Positions 1-6,774 of a stretch of DNA of 9,966 nt are shown in pieces. Location: the NCBI GenBank assembly GCA_029933535.1, contig JAOZNZ010000082.1, positions 1-9,966 on the forward strand. Reading direction: 5' to 3'. The notes under the pieces were generated by a model. The model had not been told where the DNA came from. It saw only the letters and a list, made by a program, of their open reading frames with translations, and searched no databases. This DNA is from a bacterium. Lineage in GTDB: Bacteria; Auribacterota; UBA3054; B51-G9. Each line of letters opens with the position of its first letter. Within the stretch, counting starts at the first letter, position 1. The translations under genes and the position numbers were made by a program.

Positions 1-1
1 A

Positions 2-21
2 CCCCGATTTAAAAATCGGGG
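2..21. repeat. Perfect 9-bp hairpin at left edge
   Basis: CCCCGATTT (2-10) pairs perfectly with AAATCGGGG (13-21) across a 2-nt AA spacer. No T-tract follows on either strand, so it does not look like a classical intrinsic terminator. It may be part of a dispersed intergenic repeat or the tail of a structure that starts to the left of the window. Confidence 0.6.
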
Positions 22-24
22 CTA

Positions 25-53
25 TATGCCTAAACCGCTTCGCGGTAGACATA
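25..53. repeat. Interrupted hairpin with TTC loop
   Basis: The core stem is ACCGC (34-38) with GCGGT (42-46) around a TTC loop. The outer arm TATG (25-28) pairs with CATA (50-53), with a small bulge between the two. The same CGC-TTC-GCG core occurs at 4710-4718 beside another hairpin. The function is unknown and no T-tract is present. Confidence 0.45.
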
Positions 54-127
54 CGCCTGGTTAAAAAGTCCAAATAGCGTTCTTTTTCGGTAAATTAAAT
101 TCAGGATTATATTCTTTTGCCAAATAT

Positions 128-152
128 GACGCGCTGGGAAGCGCGTCTTACT
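128..152 (-). repeat. REP-like hairpin, AGTAA head (copy 1)
   Basis: Read on the minus strand, head AGTAA (152-148) is followed directly by a perfect 7-bp stem GACGCGC/GCGCGTC around the loop TTCCCA. Head, stem length and loop resemble the hairpins at 9252-9274 and 9321-9346, although the stem bases differ. A fixed head followed by a hairpin is the layout of REP elements. That it is a mobile or protein-recognised element is inference; no RAYT transposase is in the window. Confidence 0.5.
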
Positions 153-270
153 TCAACAACCCTTTTCGACCTTTTACACAAAAAATATATTTGCAAAAAA
201 AACGCATGAAATAAAATAAGTAAAACAGTTCCAGAATGCCGATAAAATCTGGCAGTTCCAATTAACTTAA

Positions 271-299
271 TTGCATTTCAATAAAGTATTTGTTATAAT
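271..299 (+). promoter_or_regulatory. Candidate sigma70 promoter for the lptD operon
   Basis: TTGCAT (271-276), a 17-bp spacer and a perfect TATAAT (294-299). Transcription would start near 306, leaving an untranslated leader of about 135 nt before lptD. It is the best match in the 440-bp gap and points at the operon lptD-gmd-zinc ribbon. Confidence 0.6.
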
Positions 300-341
300 A
301 ATCATACTTTATAATATTGTTTAGTTTGCAAATTAAGTGAG

Positions 342-354
342 CTGTATGATACAG
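342..354. promoter_or_regulatory. 13-bp palindrome in lptD leader
   Basis: CTGTAT-G-ATACAG is a perfect 6-bp inverted repeat with one central base, about 45 bp downstream of the proposed -10 box. Related GTATGAT/GTATGACA words lie nearby at 301-307 (reverse), 374-381 and 420-427 (reverse). It could be an operator or a leader hairpin. The half-sites CTG and CAG recall LexA-type sites, but the spacing (7 nt) is not the enterobacterial one, so no regulator is named. Confidence 0.3.
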
Positions 355-440
355 GTTAAATAGCGGGTTTAGCGTATGATAAATCAAATGGAAAGATGCT
401 ATTCGTTATAAAAAACTCCTGTCATACAATATAAGTATTT

Positions 441-2966
441 ATGAAAAATATTTCATTAATTTTTAGGCGATTAATATTCGCATTAATTTTTTTGCCATTA
501 ATATCTTTCGCCGCCGGATTCGATTTCGGCGAGGGCGATGCGGATATTAAGGCAGATAACTTTTATCTGCTGAAAGGCCGGGTTATCAAAGCGGTAGGTA
601 ATGTCGTATTAAAATATCAGGATTTTAGTTTGTACGCTGATGAGATTATTTATGATAAAGATACTAGAATCATCCAATCTCCCGGTTGGACACGCATTGT
701 TTATCAAAATTACGAGTTGAATGGTCAAAAAGTTATTTATAATTTAAGCAATCAAGCCGGACAGTTTGAAAATGCGCATGCGGTTATAGATTTCGGACCA
801 TTTCAGTTTGAAGGGCATTGGTACGAGCGAAAGTGGTATGCATACGGCAAAAAAATCACAAAAGATCCGAATGTCGGAGTTTTTCATGTTGACAATGGTA
901 AAGTAACAACCTGTCCACCGGAATATCAAAAACCTTTATACTATTTTGAAGCAAAGAAGCTGACGATTGTTGCGCCAAACAGAAAAGATCCCGAGAGCAG
1001 GCCAAGAATAACAGCCAGAAATTGTTTCCTTAAATTCGAAGGTGTACCGATTTTATGGTTACCTCAACTTACTTACACAATGCGCGAAGATGATTCGCAG
1101 TCCCCTGTTCAGATTTACGCCGGTTATGACTCAGAAAAAGGAGCAGTTGTAGAAGGTTCTATTGATATTTTCAGAAGTGAAAATCTGCGTATCACACCTC
1201 GCATAGGTTTTTATTCAAAACACGGTATGACGTTGGGACTTGACGGATCGTATTATTACCAATATACAAATATAACAAAATTTTCCGGTAATTGGAAAAC
1301 TTTTTTCATCAATGATATAAGCCGCAATTTCATTCAGGAAAAACCGGATGATGACGAAAAAGATGGAGATACAATGTTCCGTTACCGCTTTCTTTGGGAA
1401 CATTCTCAGGAATTCGGTCCCGGAGCCGGTTGGCTTAAAGGCGGATTGCTCAGCTGGCAGGTTGATCTGCTTAGTGATATAGATGTGCCAATGGAATTTT
1501 ACAGGGATGATTATAATAGAAACGGTCAGCGCGACACCTGGCTTGATTTTACGAAACCAATTGGACAAGACAACGAAGTTTCTATTTATTTGGTAAAACA
1601 AATAAATGATTTTTATACAACTTATGAAAGATTACCTGAACTCAGGCATGTATTTAAAAAGAGAAGAATTCTAACTATTCCGTCACTTAATGTTCCTGTT
1701 TATTATCAAAGTATGTCAAGGATGGGTTATTACCATTATGTTGAAAATGAAAATCTGGATGATAAGTCAAGTTATTCCGTTTGGCGTGCCTGGACTGACA
1801 ATAAACTTACTGCACCCAAGCGTTTTTTCGGTTTCCTGAACATCGAACCTTTTATAGGATTAGCCTCATCCGCGGGTTCTGTGACCAAATATAGCGCGGG
1901 TAATACTTATACAACTAATGCAGGCGGAAAATTGGCGAGTTATACTGAGCGCAAGCCGCCTATGTTCTGGATGGCTGATTTCAACCGCTACACACGAACT
2001 CCTATTAATGTTTTCAGCAGAAATAAAAAAGGCGGCTTTTTTTATGTGTTTCCTTATGCAGGTATGAATGTAAACTTTAAAATGAATAATACCTACGATT
2101 TTGAAGGCACATATATGGGCGAGTTAATGAGAAAATATCTTAGCTCGGATAACGAAAAACTCAGACATATTTTCGAACCGAAGTTCCGGGGACTCGGTAT
2201 AGGAGGTTTTGGCACAGAAAGCGGTGCAGCTTATGGTTTAGACATAGGTATCAGAAATGCCTTCCAAATTAAACGCCGCGGTAGAAATGTTGATCTTTTA
2301 GATATAACTGTTTTCCAGAGTATACGTGGAAGTTCCGGAACTATTTTCAAAGACCCTGTTTATTATGAAACTTATACAAAAAGAAACGGCCGTTTATACA
2401 AAACTGATGAAGAACGATATTATACTCCGAAATACGCTCTCGGAATCGACTTTAATGCAAGCCCAACCGACTGGTTAGCTCTCGAAGGAGATTTTATATG
2501 GGATATGGATAAATACAACCGTATTACACGCGCTGATTTCGATGCGCATACAGATGTAAGCTGGATAATCCAAAGACTCTTTGCCAGTCCATGGATGCTT
2601 AAATCTCTTAGAGGGAGAAAAGATGAATTGATTATGGATATGGGTTATCACTACCTATACAAATATTCTAACCTGATAACTGTCGGTTCAAGAATATGGC
2701 TTGACGATTTTACTCCCCTGTTATCTGAAGAATTTCAACAAAAAGCTTGGGCAAGAGAACTCGCCCGGGGATGGGGATTCGGTTTTGACCTGAGGTTCGA
2801 AGCAATGTCAGGAAATTTGCAGGAAATGGAATACACACTATATAAAAACTGGAAAAAATGTGTTGACACTTCAATTTCTTATAGACTTCGTGACGACGAA
2901 CAGGCTATTATGGCTACTTTCTGGTTAACAGCATACCCAACAACAAAGCTCGGGCTCGGTAATTAA
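441..2966 (+). CDS. lptD: LPS-assembly protein LptD (OstA-like)
   Basis: This is the outer-membrane beta-barrel of the Lpt machine, which places lipopolysaccharide in the outer leaflet. Residues 1-25 form a signal peptide (basic start, hydrophobic run, cleavage probably near FAA). Residues about 30-200 resemble the periplasmic OstA/LptA-like domain (GRVIKAVGNVVLKYQD, YADEIIYD). The remainder is rich in alternating aromatic strands typical of the LptD barrel, with a YERLPELRH segment near 396-403. At 841 residues it is of normal family length. I see three cysteines (158, 195, 807) rather than the four used for disulphides in E. coli. The ATG at 441 is fixed by an in-frame TAA at 432; no Shine-Dalgarno sequence is evident. 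Its stop lies one base before gmd, so the two are probably co-transcribed. The family call is firm; pairing with LptE cannot be judged here. Confidence 0.87.
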   Translation: MKNISLIFRRLIFALIFLPLISFAAGFDFGEGDADIKADNFYLLKGRVIKAVGNVVLKYQDFSLYADEIIYDKDTRIIQSPGWTRIVYQNYELNGQKVIYNLSNQAGQFENAHAVIDFGPFQFEGHWYERKWYAYGKKITKDPNVGVFHVDNGKVTTCPPEYQKPLYYFEAKKLTIVAPNRKDPESRPRITARNCFLKFEGVPILWLPQLTYTMREDDSQSPVQIYAGYDSEKGAVVEGSIDIFRSENLRITPRIGFYSKHGMTLGLDGSYYYQYTNITKFSGNWKTFFINDISRNFIQEKPDDDEKDGDTMFRYRFLWEHSQEFGPGAGWLKGGLLSWQVDLLSDIDVPMEFYRDDYNRNGQRDTWLDFTKPIGQDNEVSIYLVKQINDFYTTYERLPELRHVFKKRRILTIPSLNVPVYYQSMSRMGYYHYVENENLDDKSSYSVWRAWTDNKLTAPKRFFGFLNIEPFIGLASSAGSVTKYSAGNTYTTNAGGKLASYTERKPPMFWMADFNRYTRTPINVFSRNKKGGFFYVFPYAGMNVNFKMNNTYDFEGTYMGELMRKYLSSDNEKLRHIFEPKFRGLGIGGFGTESGAAYGLDIGIRNAFQIKRRGRNVDLLDITVFQSIRGSSGTIFKDPVYYETYTKRNGRLYKTDEERYYTPKYALGIDFNASPTDWLALEGDFIWDMDKYNRITRADFDAHTDVSWIIQRLFASPWMLKSLRGRKDELIMDMGYHYLYKYSNLITVGSRIWLDDFTPLLSEEFQQKAWARELARGWGFGFDLRFEAMSGNLQEMEYTLYKNWKKCVDTSISYRLRDDEQAIMATFWLTAYPTTKLGLGN

Positions 2967-2967
2967 A

Positions 2968-3936
2968 ATGAATAAAACTGCTCTTATTACCGGTATCGCA
3001 GGACAAGACGGGGCATACCTGACAGAACTGCTGCTTGAAAAAGGTTATCGCGTCTTCGGCATGGACAGACAAGCTCCTGAAGATTACGTGGAGAATATTG
3101 AGCATCTGAAAGATAAAATATCTCTCAGACATGGCGATTTAATGGACCAGGTGTCCCTTATGGAGCTTATCGAAGAAGCACAGCCGGATGAAATCTACAA
3201 CTTCGCCGCTCAATCCTTTATTCCGTTATCCTGGAAAGAACCTGTTCTTACAGGTGATGTTAACGGTCTCGGTGTTACAAGAACTCTTGAAGCCATCCGC
3301 CGGATTAAACCGGACGTCAAATTCTATCAGGCATCTTCATCGGAACTTTTTGGAAAACCGGACACAAAACCTCAAAACGAAAACACTCCGTTCAATCCCG
3401 GCACTCCTTACGGTACAGCCAAACTTTATGGTTATAATATCACCGCGAATTACAGGGATAAGCTCGGACTTTTTTCCTGTTCAGGTATCCTTTACAATCA
3501 TGAATCTCCTCGCCGAGGAAAAGAATTTGTTACAAGAAAAATCACACTTTCCGCAGCAAAAATCAAACTCGGTTTATTGGATAAATTACATCTTGGAAAC
3601 CTTGACGCACATAGAGACTGGGGTTATGCAAAAGATTACGTTCGTGCTATGTGGCTGATGCTTCAGCAAGATAAACCTGATGACTATGTTATTTCTACAG
3701 GTGAAGAGCACAGTGTACGCGAACTTGTTGAAACTGCGTTTTTATGTCTTGATCTTGACTTTAAGAAATACGTTGTTCAGGACCCTGAATTCTTTCGACC
3801 TGTCGATTTAAATATGCTGGTTGGTGATTCATCAAAAGCCCGCAAAGAACTCGGTTGGAAACCTTCTGTTTCTTTTGAGCAACTTATTAAATTAATGGTT
3901 GATTCCGATATGAATAAATTGGAGAAAACATTATGA
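2968..3936 (+). CDS. gmd: GDP-mannose 4,6-dehydratase
   Basis: Cytoplasmic NADP-dependent enzyme of the extended short-chain dehydrogenase family. It converts GDP-mannose to GDP-4-keto-6-deoxymannose, the precursor of GDP-fucose, GDP-rhamnose and related LPS sugars. The Rossmann motif GIAGQDG lies at residues 9-15, the catalytic Ser and Glu in ASSSELFG (about S124, E126), and YxxxK at Y148/K152. The family-specific run NHESPRRG at 177-184, followed by FVTRKIT, separates it from other sugar dehydratases. Its 322 residues are within the normal range. The start follows the lptD stop by one base with no strong Shine-Dalgarno sequence, suggesting translational coupling. The 3' end overlaps the next gene by ATGA. 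No fucose synthase or rhamnose reductase partner is in the window, so the final sugar is unknown. Confidence 0.92.
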   Translation: MNKTALITGIAGQDGAYLTELLLEKGYRVFGMDRQAPEDYVENIEHLKDKISLRHGDLMDQVSLMELIEEAQPDEIYNFAAQSFIPLSWKEPVLTGDVNGLGVTRTLEAIRRIKPDVKFYQASSSELFGKPDTKPQNENTPFNPGTPYGTAKLYGYNITANYRDKLGLFSCSGILYNHESPRRGKEFVTRKITLSAAKIKLGLLDKLHLGNLDAHRDWGYAKDYVRAMWLMLQQDKPDDYVISTGEEHSVRELVETAFLCLDLDFKKYVVQDPEFFRPVDLNMLVGDSSKARKELGWKPSVSFEQLIKLMVDSDMNKLEKTL

Positions 3937-4283
3937 ACACTTCAGGGCTTTTTAATCCAGGATTATCCGGAAATTATTCTTCATCGGGTAAATATGCCGA
4001 CAATCTCGATTCTATTAAAATTAAATATCTTGAACATAAAATCGATAAACTTTATATGATAACTGAAGCTCTTTGGCTTATACTTAAAGAAAAAAATCAT
4101 ATTGACGATGAAAATCTTACCGAATTAATTGCCGCAATAGATCTTAAAGACGGGAGAAGAGATGGGAAGGTGGCAACTTCAGGTCCGAGAAACTGCACAA
4201 AATGCGGCAGAGTTAATTCTATAAAACAAATGTACTGCATTTATTGCGGTACATTTTTAAACAACAAACCATTCAAACAATGA
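3933..4283 (+). CDS. Conserved small zinc-ribbon protein, function unknown
   Basis: A 116-residue protein whose start overlaps the gmd stop by four bases (ATGA); GGAG at 3921-3924 is a good ribosome-binding site. Residues 1-22 are Ser/Gly/Asn-rich and probably disordered. Residues 24-70 look like an amphipathic helix (KYLEHKIDKLYMITEALWLIL), followed by an AIDLKDGRRDGK segment. The C-terminal zinc ribbon has CxxC at Cys88/91 and CxxC at Cys102/105 (CTKCGR, CIYCG). I recall similar ALW-L-LKE / ID-L-DG--DGK / zinc-ribbon proteins as an uncharacterised family in Planctomycetota, but have not checked this. There is no signal peptide or membrane segment. Co-translation with gmd suggests a link to envelope synthesis, but no function can be assigned. 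Confidence 0.8.
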   Translation: MNTSGLFNPGLSGNYSSSGKYADNLDSIKIKYLEHKIDKLYMITEALWLILKEKNHIDDENLTELIAAIDLKDGRRDGKVATSGPRNCTKCGRVNSIKQMYCIYCGTFLNNKPFKQ

Positions 4284-4295
4284 GATATGGTGGAG

Positions 4296-4342
4296 AACCA
4301 CCCCGCCCTATCGGGCACCCCTCCTTTGTAAGGAGGGGAGTT
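4296..4342. repeat. Composite double hairpin (CCCCTCC/GGAGGGG type)
   Basis: An outer AAC (4296-4298)/GTT (4340-4342) encloses two stems. These are GCCC/GGGC around TATC (4305-4316), and a perfect 9-bp CCCCTCCTT/AAGGAGGGG around TGT (4318-4338). It lies 12 nt after the zinc-ribbon stop, but there is no T-tract, so it is a weak terminator candidate at best. The arrangement of paired C-rich and G-rich arms recalls dispersed intergenic repeats seen in many bacterial genomes. Confidence 0.55.
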
Positions 4343-4353
4343 GGAATTTCCTT

Positions 4354-4374
4354 ACACCTAACACCTGACACCTG
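4354..4374 (-). repeat. Three-unit heptamer repeat (CAGGTGT family)
   Basis: Three consecutive 7-mers: ACACCTA, ACACCTG, ACACCTG. The reverse complement unit CAGGTGT is the same word that builds the large array at 6775-6911, about 2.4 kb away and on the opposite strand. This shows that the heptamer is seeded at more than one locus. Confidence 0.65.
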
Positions 4375-4403
4375 AGATGTTTTTTGTAAATCACGAGCTG
4401 CTC

Positions 4404-4432
4404 TTGTTTTTTTGGGGCTATTTGAGTAGAAT
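4404..4432 (+). promoter_or_regulatory. Candidate promoter of tRNA-Ser
   Basis: TTGTTT (4404-4409), a 17-bp spacer and TAGAAT (4427-4432). Transcription would begin near 4440, about 22 nt before the mature tRNA 5' end. The position and spacing fit; the -35 box is only a partial match. Confidence 0.45.
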
Positions 4433-4461
4433 ATTTTAACTAAAAAATAGATGATTTTTGC

Positions 4462-4551
4462 GGAGAGTTGCCGGAGTGGTCGAACGGGCTGCCTTGGAAA
4501 GGCAGTGTGCGGGAAACTGTACCCAGGGTTCGAATCCCTGACTCTCCGCCA
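4462..4551 (+). tRNA. tRNA-Ser, anticodon GGA
   Basis: A complete cloverleaf can be drawn. The acceptor GGAGAGT (4462-4468) pairs with ACTCTCC (4541-4547), followed by discriminator G and an encoded CCA (4549-4551). The anticodon stem CTGCC/GGCAG (4489-4493, 4501-4505) encloses loop TTGGAAA, with anticodon GGA at 4496-4498 reading UCC and UCU. The long variable arm (4506-4523) is characteristic of serine tRNAs. The T-arm is CAGGG-TTCGAAT-CCCTG (4524-4540). No integrase or attachment-site duplication is seen beside it. Confidence 0.96.
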
Positions 4552-4598
4552 TTTTTATTTGATAATTGAATAATTAAATAATTTGGTGATTTTCACTT

Positions 4599-4694
4599 CC
4601 ACAATTCCGCAATTCCACACTTCCTCAATTCCTCAATTCCTCAATTCCTCAATTCCACAATTCCATCAATCCATCAATCCATTATTCCATTATT
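4599..4694. repeat. 12-unit octamer tandem array
   Basis: Twelve consecutive 8-bp units, each beginning with CC, in unbroken phase. In order they are CCACAATT, CCGCAATT, CCACACTT, four CCTCAATT, CCACAATT, two CCATCAAT and two CCATTATT. The unit changes along the array in blocks, as expected from repeated local duplication. It lies between tRNA-Ser and the 3' end of nadA. The open frame across it is a by-product of the repeat, not a gene. Confidence 0.88.
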
Positions 4695-4725
4695 CCAAAG
4701 TATTTCGGTCGCTTCGCGTCCGCGC

Positions 4726-4748
4726 AGTAAAAGCCGCTATCGCGGCTT
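4726..4748 (+). repeat. REP-like hairpin, AGTAA head (copy 2)
   Basis: Head AGTAA (4726-4730) is followed directly by a perfect 7-bp stem AAGCCGC/GCGGCTT around the loop TATC. A weaker outer GCAG (4724-4727)/CTGC (4754-4757) can also pair. It shares the head and stem length of copies 1, 3 and 4, but its loop is TATC instead of the TTCC-like loop, so its membership is less certain. Confidence 0.42.
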
Positions 4749-4749
4749 T
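4729..4749 (-). terminator. Possible intrinsic terminator of nadA
   Basis: Read on the minus strand about 20 nt after the nadA stop, an 8-bp stem AAAGCCGC/GCGGCTTT with loop GATA ends in TTTT. The T-tract is short. It is the same DNA as REP-like copy 2, so it may do both jobs. On the plus strand it could also limit read-through from tRNA-Ser. Confidence 0.45.
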
Positions 4750-4769
4750 ATTCCTGCACTCCATATCCA

Positions 4770-5675
4770 TCACCCTATCTCCACCATTTTCTTAACAGAA
4801 TTTTCTGCTGCCAATCTAACTTTTTCATCAAGTTTTATTTCATATTCCATATCTTCAAGCGACCATAAAATTTTCTCAAGTGTTGTAAGTTTCATATTTG
4901 GACAATCACCGAGAATTGATAATGGATAAAAGATTTTATCAGGACTTTCTTTCCTTAACGTGTGAAGTATTCCTATTTCAGTTCCTATTACAAATTCTTT
5001 TTTGTCGGACTCGCGGCAATAAGCAAGTATCTGCGAAGTGCTTCCAATAAAATCAGCAAGTGAAAGTATGTCGCCTGTAGCTTCAGGATGAGCGCAAACC
5101 GGAGCATCGGGATGAATTCTTCTTGCGTCCTCTACATCTCTTGATAAAAATCTATGATGAGTTGGACAATATCCCTGCCACAGCGTAATTTTTCTTCCTG
5201 TTTTTCCGCGAACATAGTCACCGAGACTTTGATCCGGTACAAAAAGAATTTCTTTGTCTTCCGGCAATGACTCAATAATTTTCACCGCGTTCGCTGAAGT
5301 ACAGCAAACATCCGCTTCGGCCTTAATTTCTGCTGAACAATTTACATAAGCAACAACCAGAGCATCCGGATGTTCAGTTTTAAATGCCAGCAACTCTTTT
5401 TTTGTAAGCATATTCGCCATAGGGCATCCTGCATTTTCATCAGGCAGAATAACCGTTTTTTCCGGTGAAAGAATTTTTGCAGTTTCGGCCATAAAATGAA
5501 CACCGCAAAATATTATTACATCCGCTTCAGTCTCAGCCGCTTTTCTTGAAAGCGCCAGGGAATCGCCAACGAAATCGGCAATATCCTGAACATCGCCTAT
5601 TTGATAATTATGCGCTAGAATCACGGCATTTTTTTCTTTTCGCAGTTTGTTGATTTTTTCGATTATAGTTTTCAT
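4770..5675 (-). CDS. nadA: Quinolinate synthase
   Basis: Cytoplasmic 4Fe-4S enzyme that condenses iminoaspartate with dihydroxyacetone phosphate to quinolinate in de novo NAD synthesis. The three cluster cysteines are all present: ENAGC (Cys84 from the chosen start), QGYC (Cys170) and ILGDC (Cys258). Other family landmarks are AHNYQIGDVQDIADFVGDSL near the N-terminus, the SAN triad region after DVCCT, and HPEA. The chosen start MKTII gives 301 residues and an N-terminus matching short NadA proteins. An in-frame ATG five codons upstream (5690) is possible, but neither start has a strong Shine-Dalgarno sequence; GAGAAAG precedes the inner one. No nadB or nadC is in the window. It lies 128 nt after the glycosyltransferase, with a weak promoter between, so it may be separately transcribed. 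Confidence 0.95.
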   Translation of the reverse strand: MKTIIEKINKLRKEKNAVILAHNYQIGDVQDIADFVGDSLALSRKAAETEADVIIFCGVHFMAETAKILSPEKTVILPDENAGCPMANMLTKKELLAFKTEHPDALVVAYVNCSAEIKAEADVCCTSANAVKIIESLPEDKEILFVPDQSLGDYVRGKTGRKITLWQGYCPTHHRFLSRDVEDARRIHPDAPVCAHPEATGDILSLADFIGSTSQILAYCRESDKKEFVIGTEIGILHTLRKESPDKIFYPLSILGDCPNMKLTTLEKILWSLEDMEYEIKLDEKVRLAAENSVKKMVEIG

Positions 5676-5720
5676 TTGTCGCTTTCTCATTTTTTATTAA
5701 ATGTCGCTCGGAGGAAATTA

Positions 5721-5736
5721 TTTTGCAGCAGCAAAA
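5721..5736. promoter_or_regulatory. Inverted repeat in nadA leader
   Basis: TTTTGC (5721-5726) and GCAAAA (5731-5736) are perfect inverted arms around AGCA, just downstream of the weak nadA promoter. The position would suit an operator, but no known NAD-regulator site is recognised and AT-rich arms of this length can arise by chance. Confidence 0.2.
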
Positions 5737-5739
5737 AAA

Positions 5740-5767
5740 TTTATAGTATCAGCCAAAAAGGTGGAAA
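5740..5767 (-). promoter_or_regulatory. Weak candidate nadA promoter
   Basis: On the minus strand, TTTCCA (5767-5762), a 16-bp spacer and TATAAA (5745-5740), about 65-70 nt upstream of the chosen nadA start. Both boxes are imperfect. The alternative is read-through from the glycosyltransferase gene. Confidence 0.28.
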
Positions 5768-5803
5768 ATATTCTTCACTTTACAATTGAAAATTTCTTGT
5801 TGA

Positions 5804-6766
5804 TTATTGAATATTTAAATTGTTCCTCGTCATTTCGAGTACATATTCAAGCGGTGGAAGTTTTTTTGTAAAAACATATTTCCACGCATGAAAAAGTCCT
5901 TTTAAATACGCAATCGTAAACTCCTTTTTTCGCGTTTTAAAAATTAGTACATAAAGATAATACGCGTTGAATAAAGTCTGCCAAAATAATAAATATGCAA
6001 TCTGCTGATACCATCTCCCATATCGAATTATTAATACCGTTCGGTTACGCGCTAAAATATAAGCTCGTGCAGGATTAGTCATACCGAGTTTTCTCGCAGC
6101 AGTCGCGCTATGTTTTTGTTTATGATAAATAACCGCTTTAAGCACAACATGAGCTGACAATTCTTTTTCGTTCATCCTTCTTACATAATCCTCATCAGCA
6201 AGAGTTGAAAAAAAACTGTCATCCATATAACCGTTTTTCTCAATTGTTTCCCTGCGAATTAATGTTGAATTAGGCACTCTTTTTGTATCTCTGAAAATTT
6301 CCTCTTCACCAATTTTCTTTGAACATAAAAAATTCCTGCCATTCCACATTGACGTTTCACCACCCGCAAGGACAACTTTTTCAGGCGCGTCATAAAATTC
6401 AAGAATTAAAGGAACAGTTATTCCGACATTTTTATTTTCCGGAGCGTAAAGATAATTTACGAGTTTTCTCAACATACCTGGATCTACCTCGTTATCATCA
6501 TCGACGAGAAAAACGCAATCACCTTTAAAGCATTTAATTGCCACGTTGTGACAAAAAGACAGACCCATATTTTTTTCATTACGAATAAGTTTTACAGAGG
6601 GATATTTTTCCTGAACCATTTCCGGTGTGCCATCGGTCGAAGCATTATCGATGACCAAAAACTCAAAAACAGGATAATCACTTTTCAAAATTGAAGCAAT
6701 ACATTCATCAAGCACATCTTTTCGATTTGCTGTTATGACTGCGACTGTGACTTTATTGTTTAACAT
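5804..6766 (-). CDS. Family 2 glycosyltransferase, rhamnosyltransferase-like
   Basis: A GT-A fold inverting glycosyltransferase of 320 residues, expected to act at the inner membrane on a lipid- or polysaccharide-linked acceptor. The N-terminal nucleotide-sugar site is VAVITANRKDVLDECIASIL (8-27), then VIDNASTDGT (38-47) and NEKNMGLS (63-70). The metal-binding DxD is DDD at 89-91. The acceptor-side ADED at 190-193 is probably the catalytic base region, and ARNR at 239-242 is typical of WbbL-like members. A hydrophobic stretch near 253-275 is followed by a basic tail, suggesting membrane attachment. No Shine-Dalgarno sequence is seen before the ATG; the heptamer array begins only 9 nt upstream. 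The donor and acceptor sugars cannot be told from sequence. Nearby gmd and uppP fit envelope polysaccharide synthesis. Confidence 0.86.
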   Translation of the reverse strand: MLNNKVTVAVITANRKDVLDECIASILKSDYPVFEFLVIDNASTDGTPEMVQEKYPSVKLIRNEKNMGLSFCHNVAIKCFKGDCVFLVDDDNEVDPGMLRKLVNYLYAPENKNVGITVPLILEFYDAPEKVVLAGGETSMWNGRNFLCSKKIGEEEIFRDTKRVPNSTLIRRETIEKNGYMDDSFFSTLADEDYVRRMNEKELSAHVVLKAVIYHKQKHSATAARKLGMTNPARAYILARNRTVLIIRYGRWYQQIAYLLFWQTLFNAYYLYVLIFKTRKKEFTIAYLKGLFHAWKYVFTKKLPPLEYVLEMTRNNLNIQ

Positions 6767-6774
6767 AAGAGAGT

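Noticed and set aside
2..21. Intrinsic terminator of an upstream gene
   Set aside because: The stem is perfect, but no T-tract follows on either strand and no gene end is visible to the left.
342..354. LexA (SOS) box
   Set aside because: CTG and CAG half-sites are 7 nt apart instead of the 10 nt of the enterobacterial consensus, and the gene downstream is not an SOS gene.
1215..1601. 128-codon minus-strand open frame
   Set aside because: It lies wholly inside lptD in an antisense frame, has no recognisable domain, and lptD is continuous and family-like across it.
3188..3658. 156-codon plus-strand open frame
   Set aside because: It lies in another frame inside gmd, where the GMD motifs are intact; its composition is that of a shadow frame.
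4462..4551. tRNA-Ser as an integration site for a mobile element
   Set aside because: No integrase, phage gene or duplicated tRNA 3' end was found nearby; neighbouring repeats are short tandem arrays and hairpins.
4599..4694. CRISPR array
   Set aside because: The units are 8 bp and contiguous with no unique spacers, and there are no cas genes.
4583..4795. 70-codon plus-strand open frame
   Set aside because: It is produced by the stop-free octamer array (4599-4694), encodes repetitive FHTSSIPQF-like sequence, and runs into the nadA 3' end.
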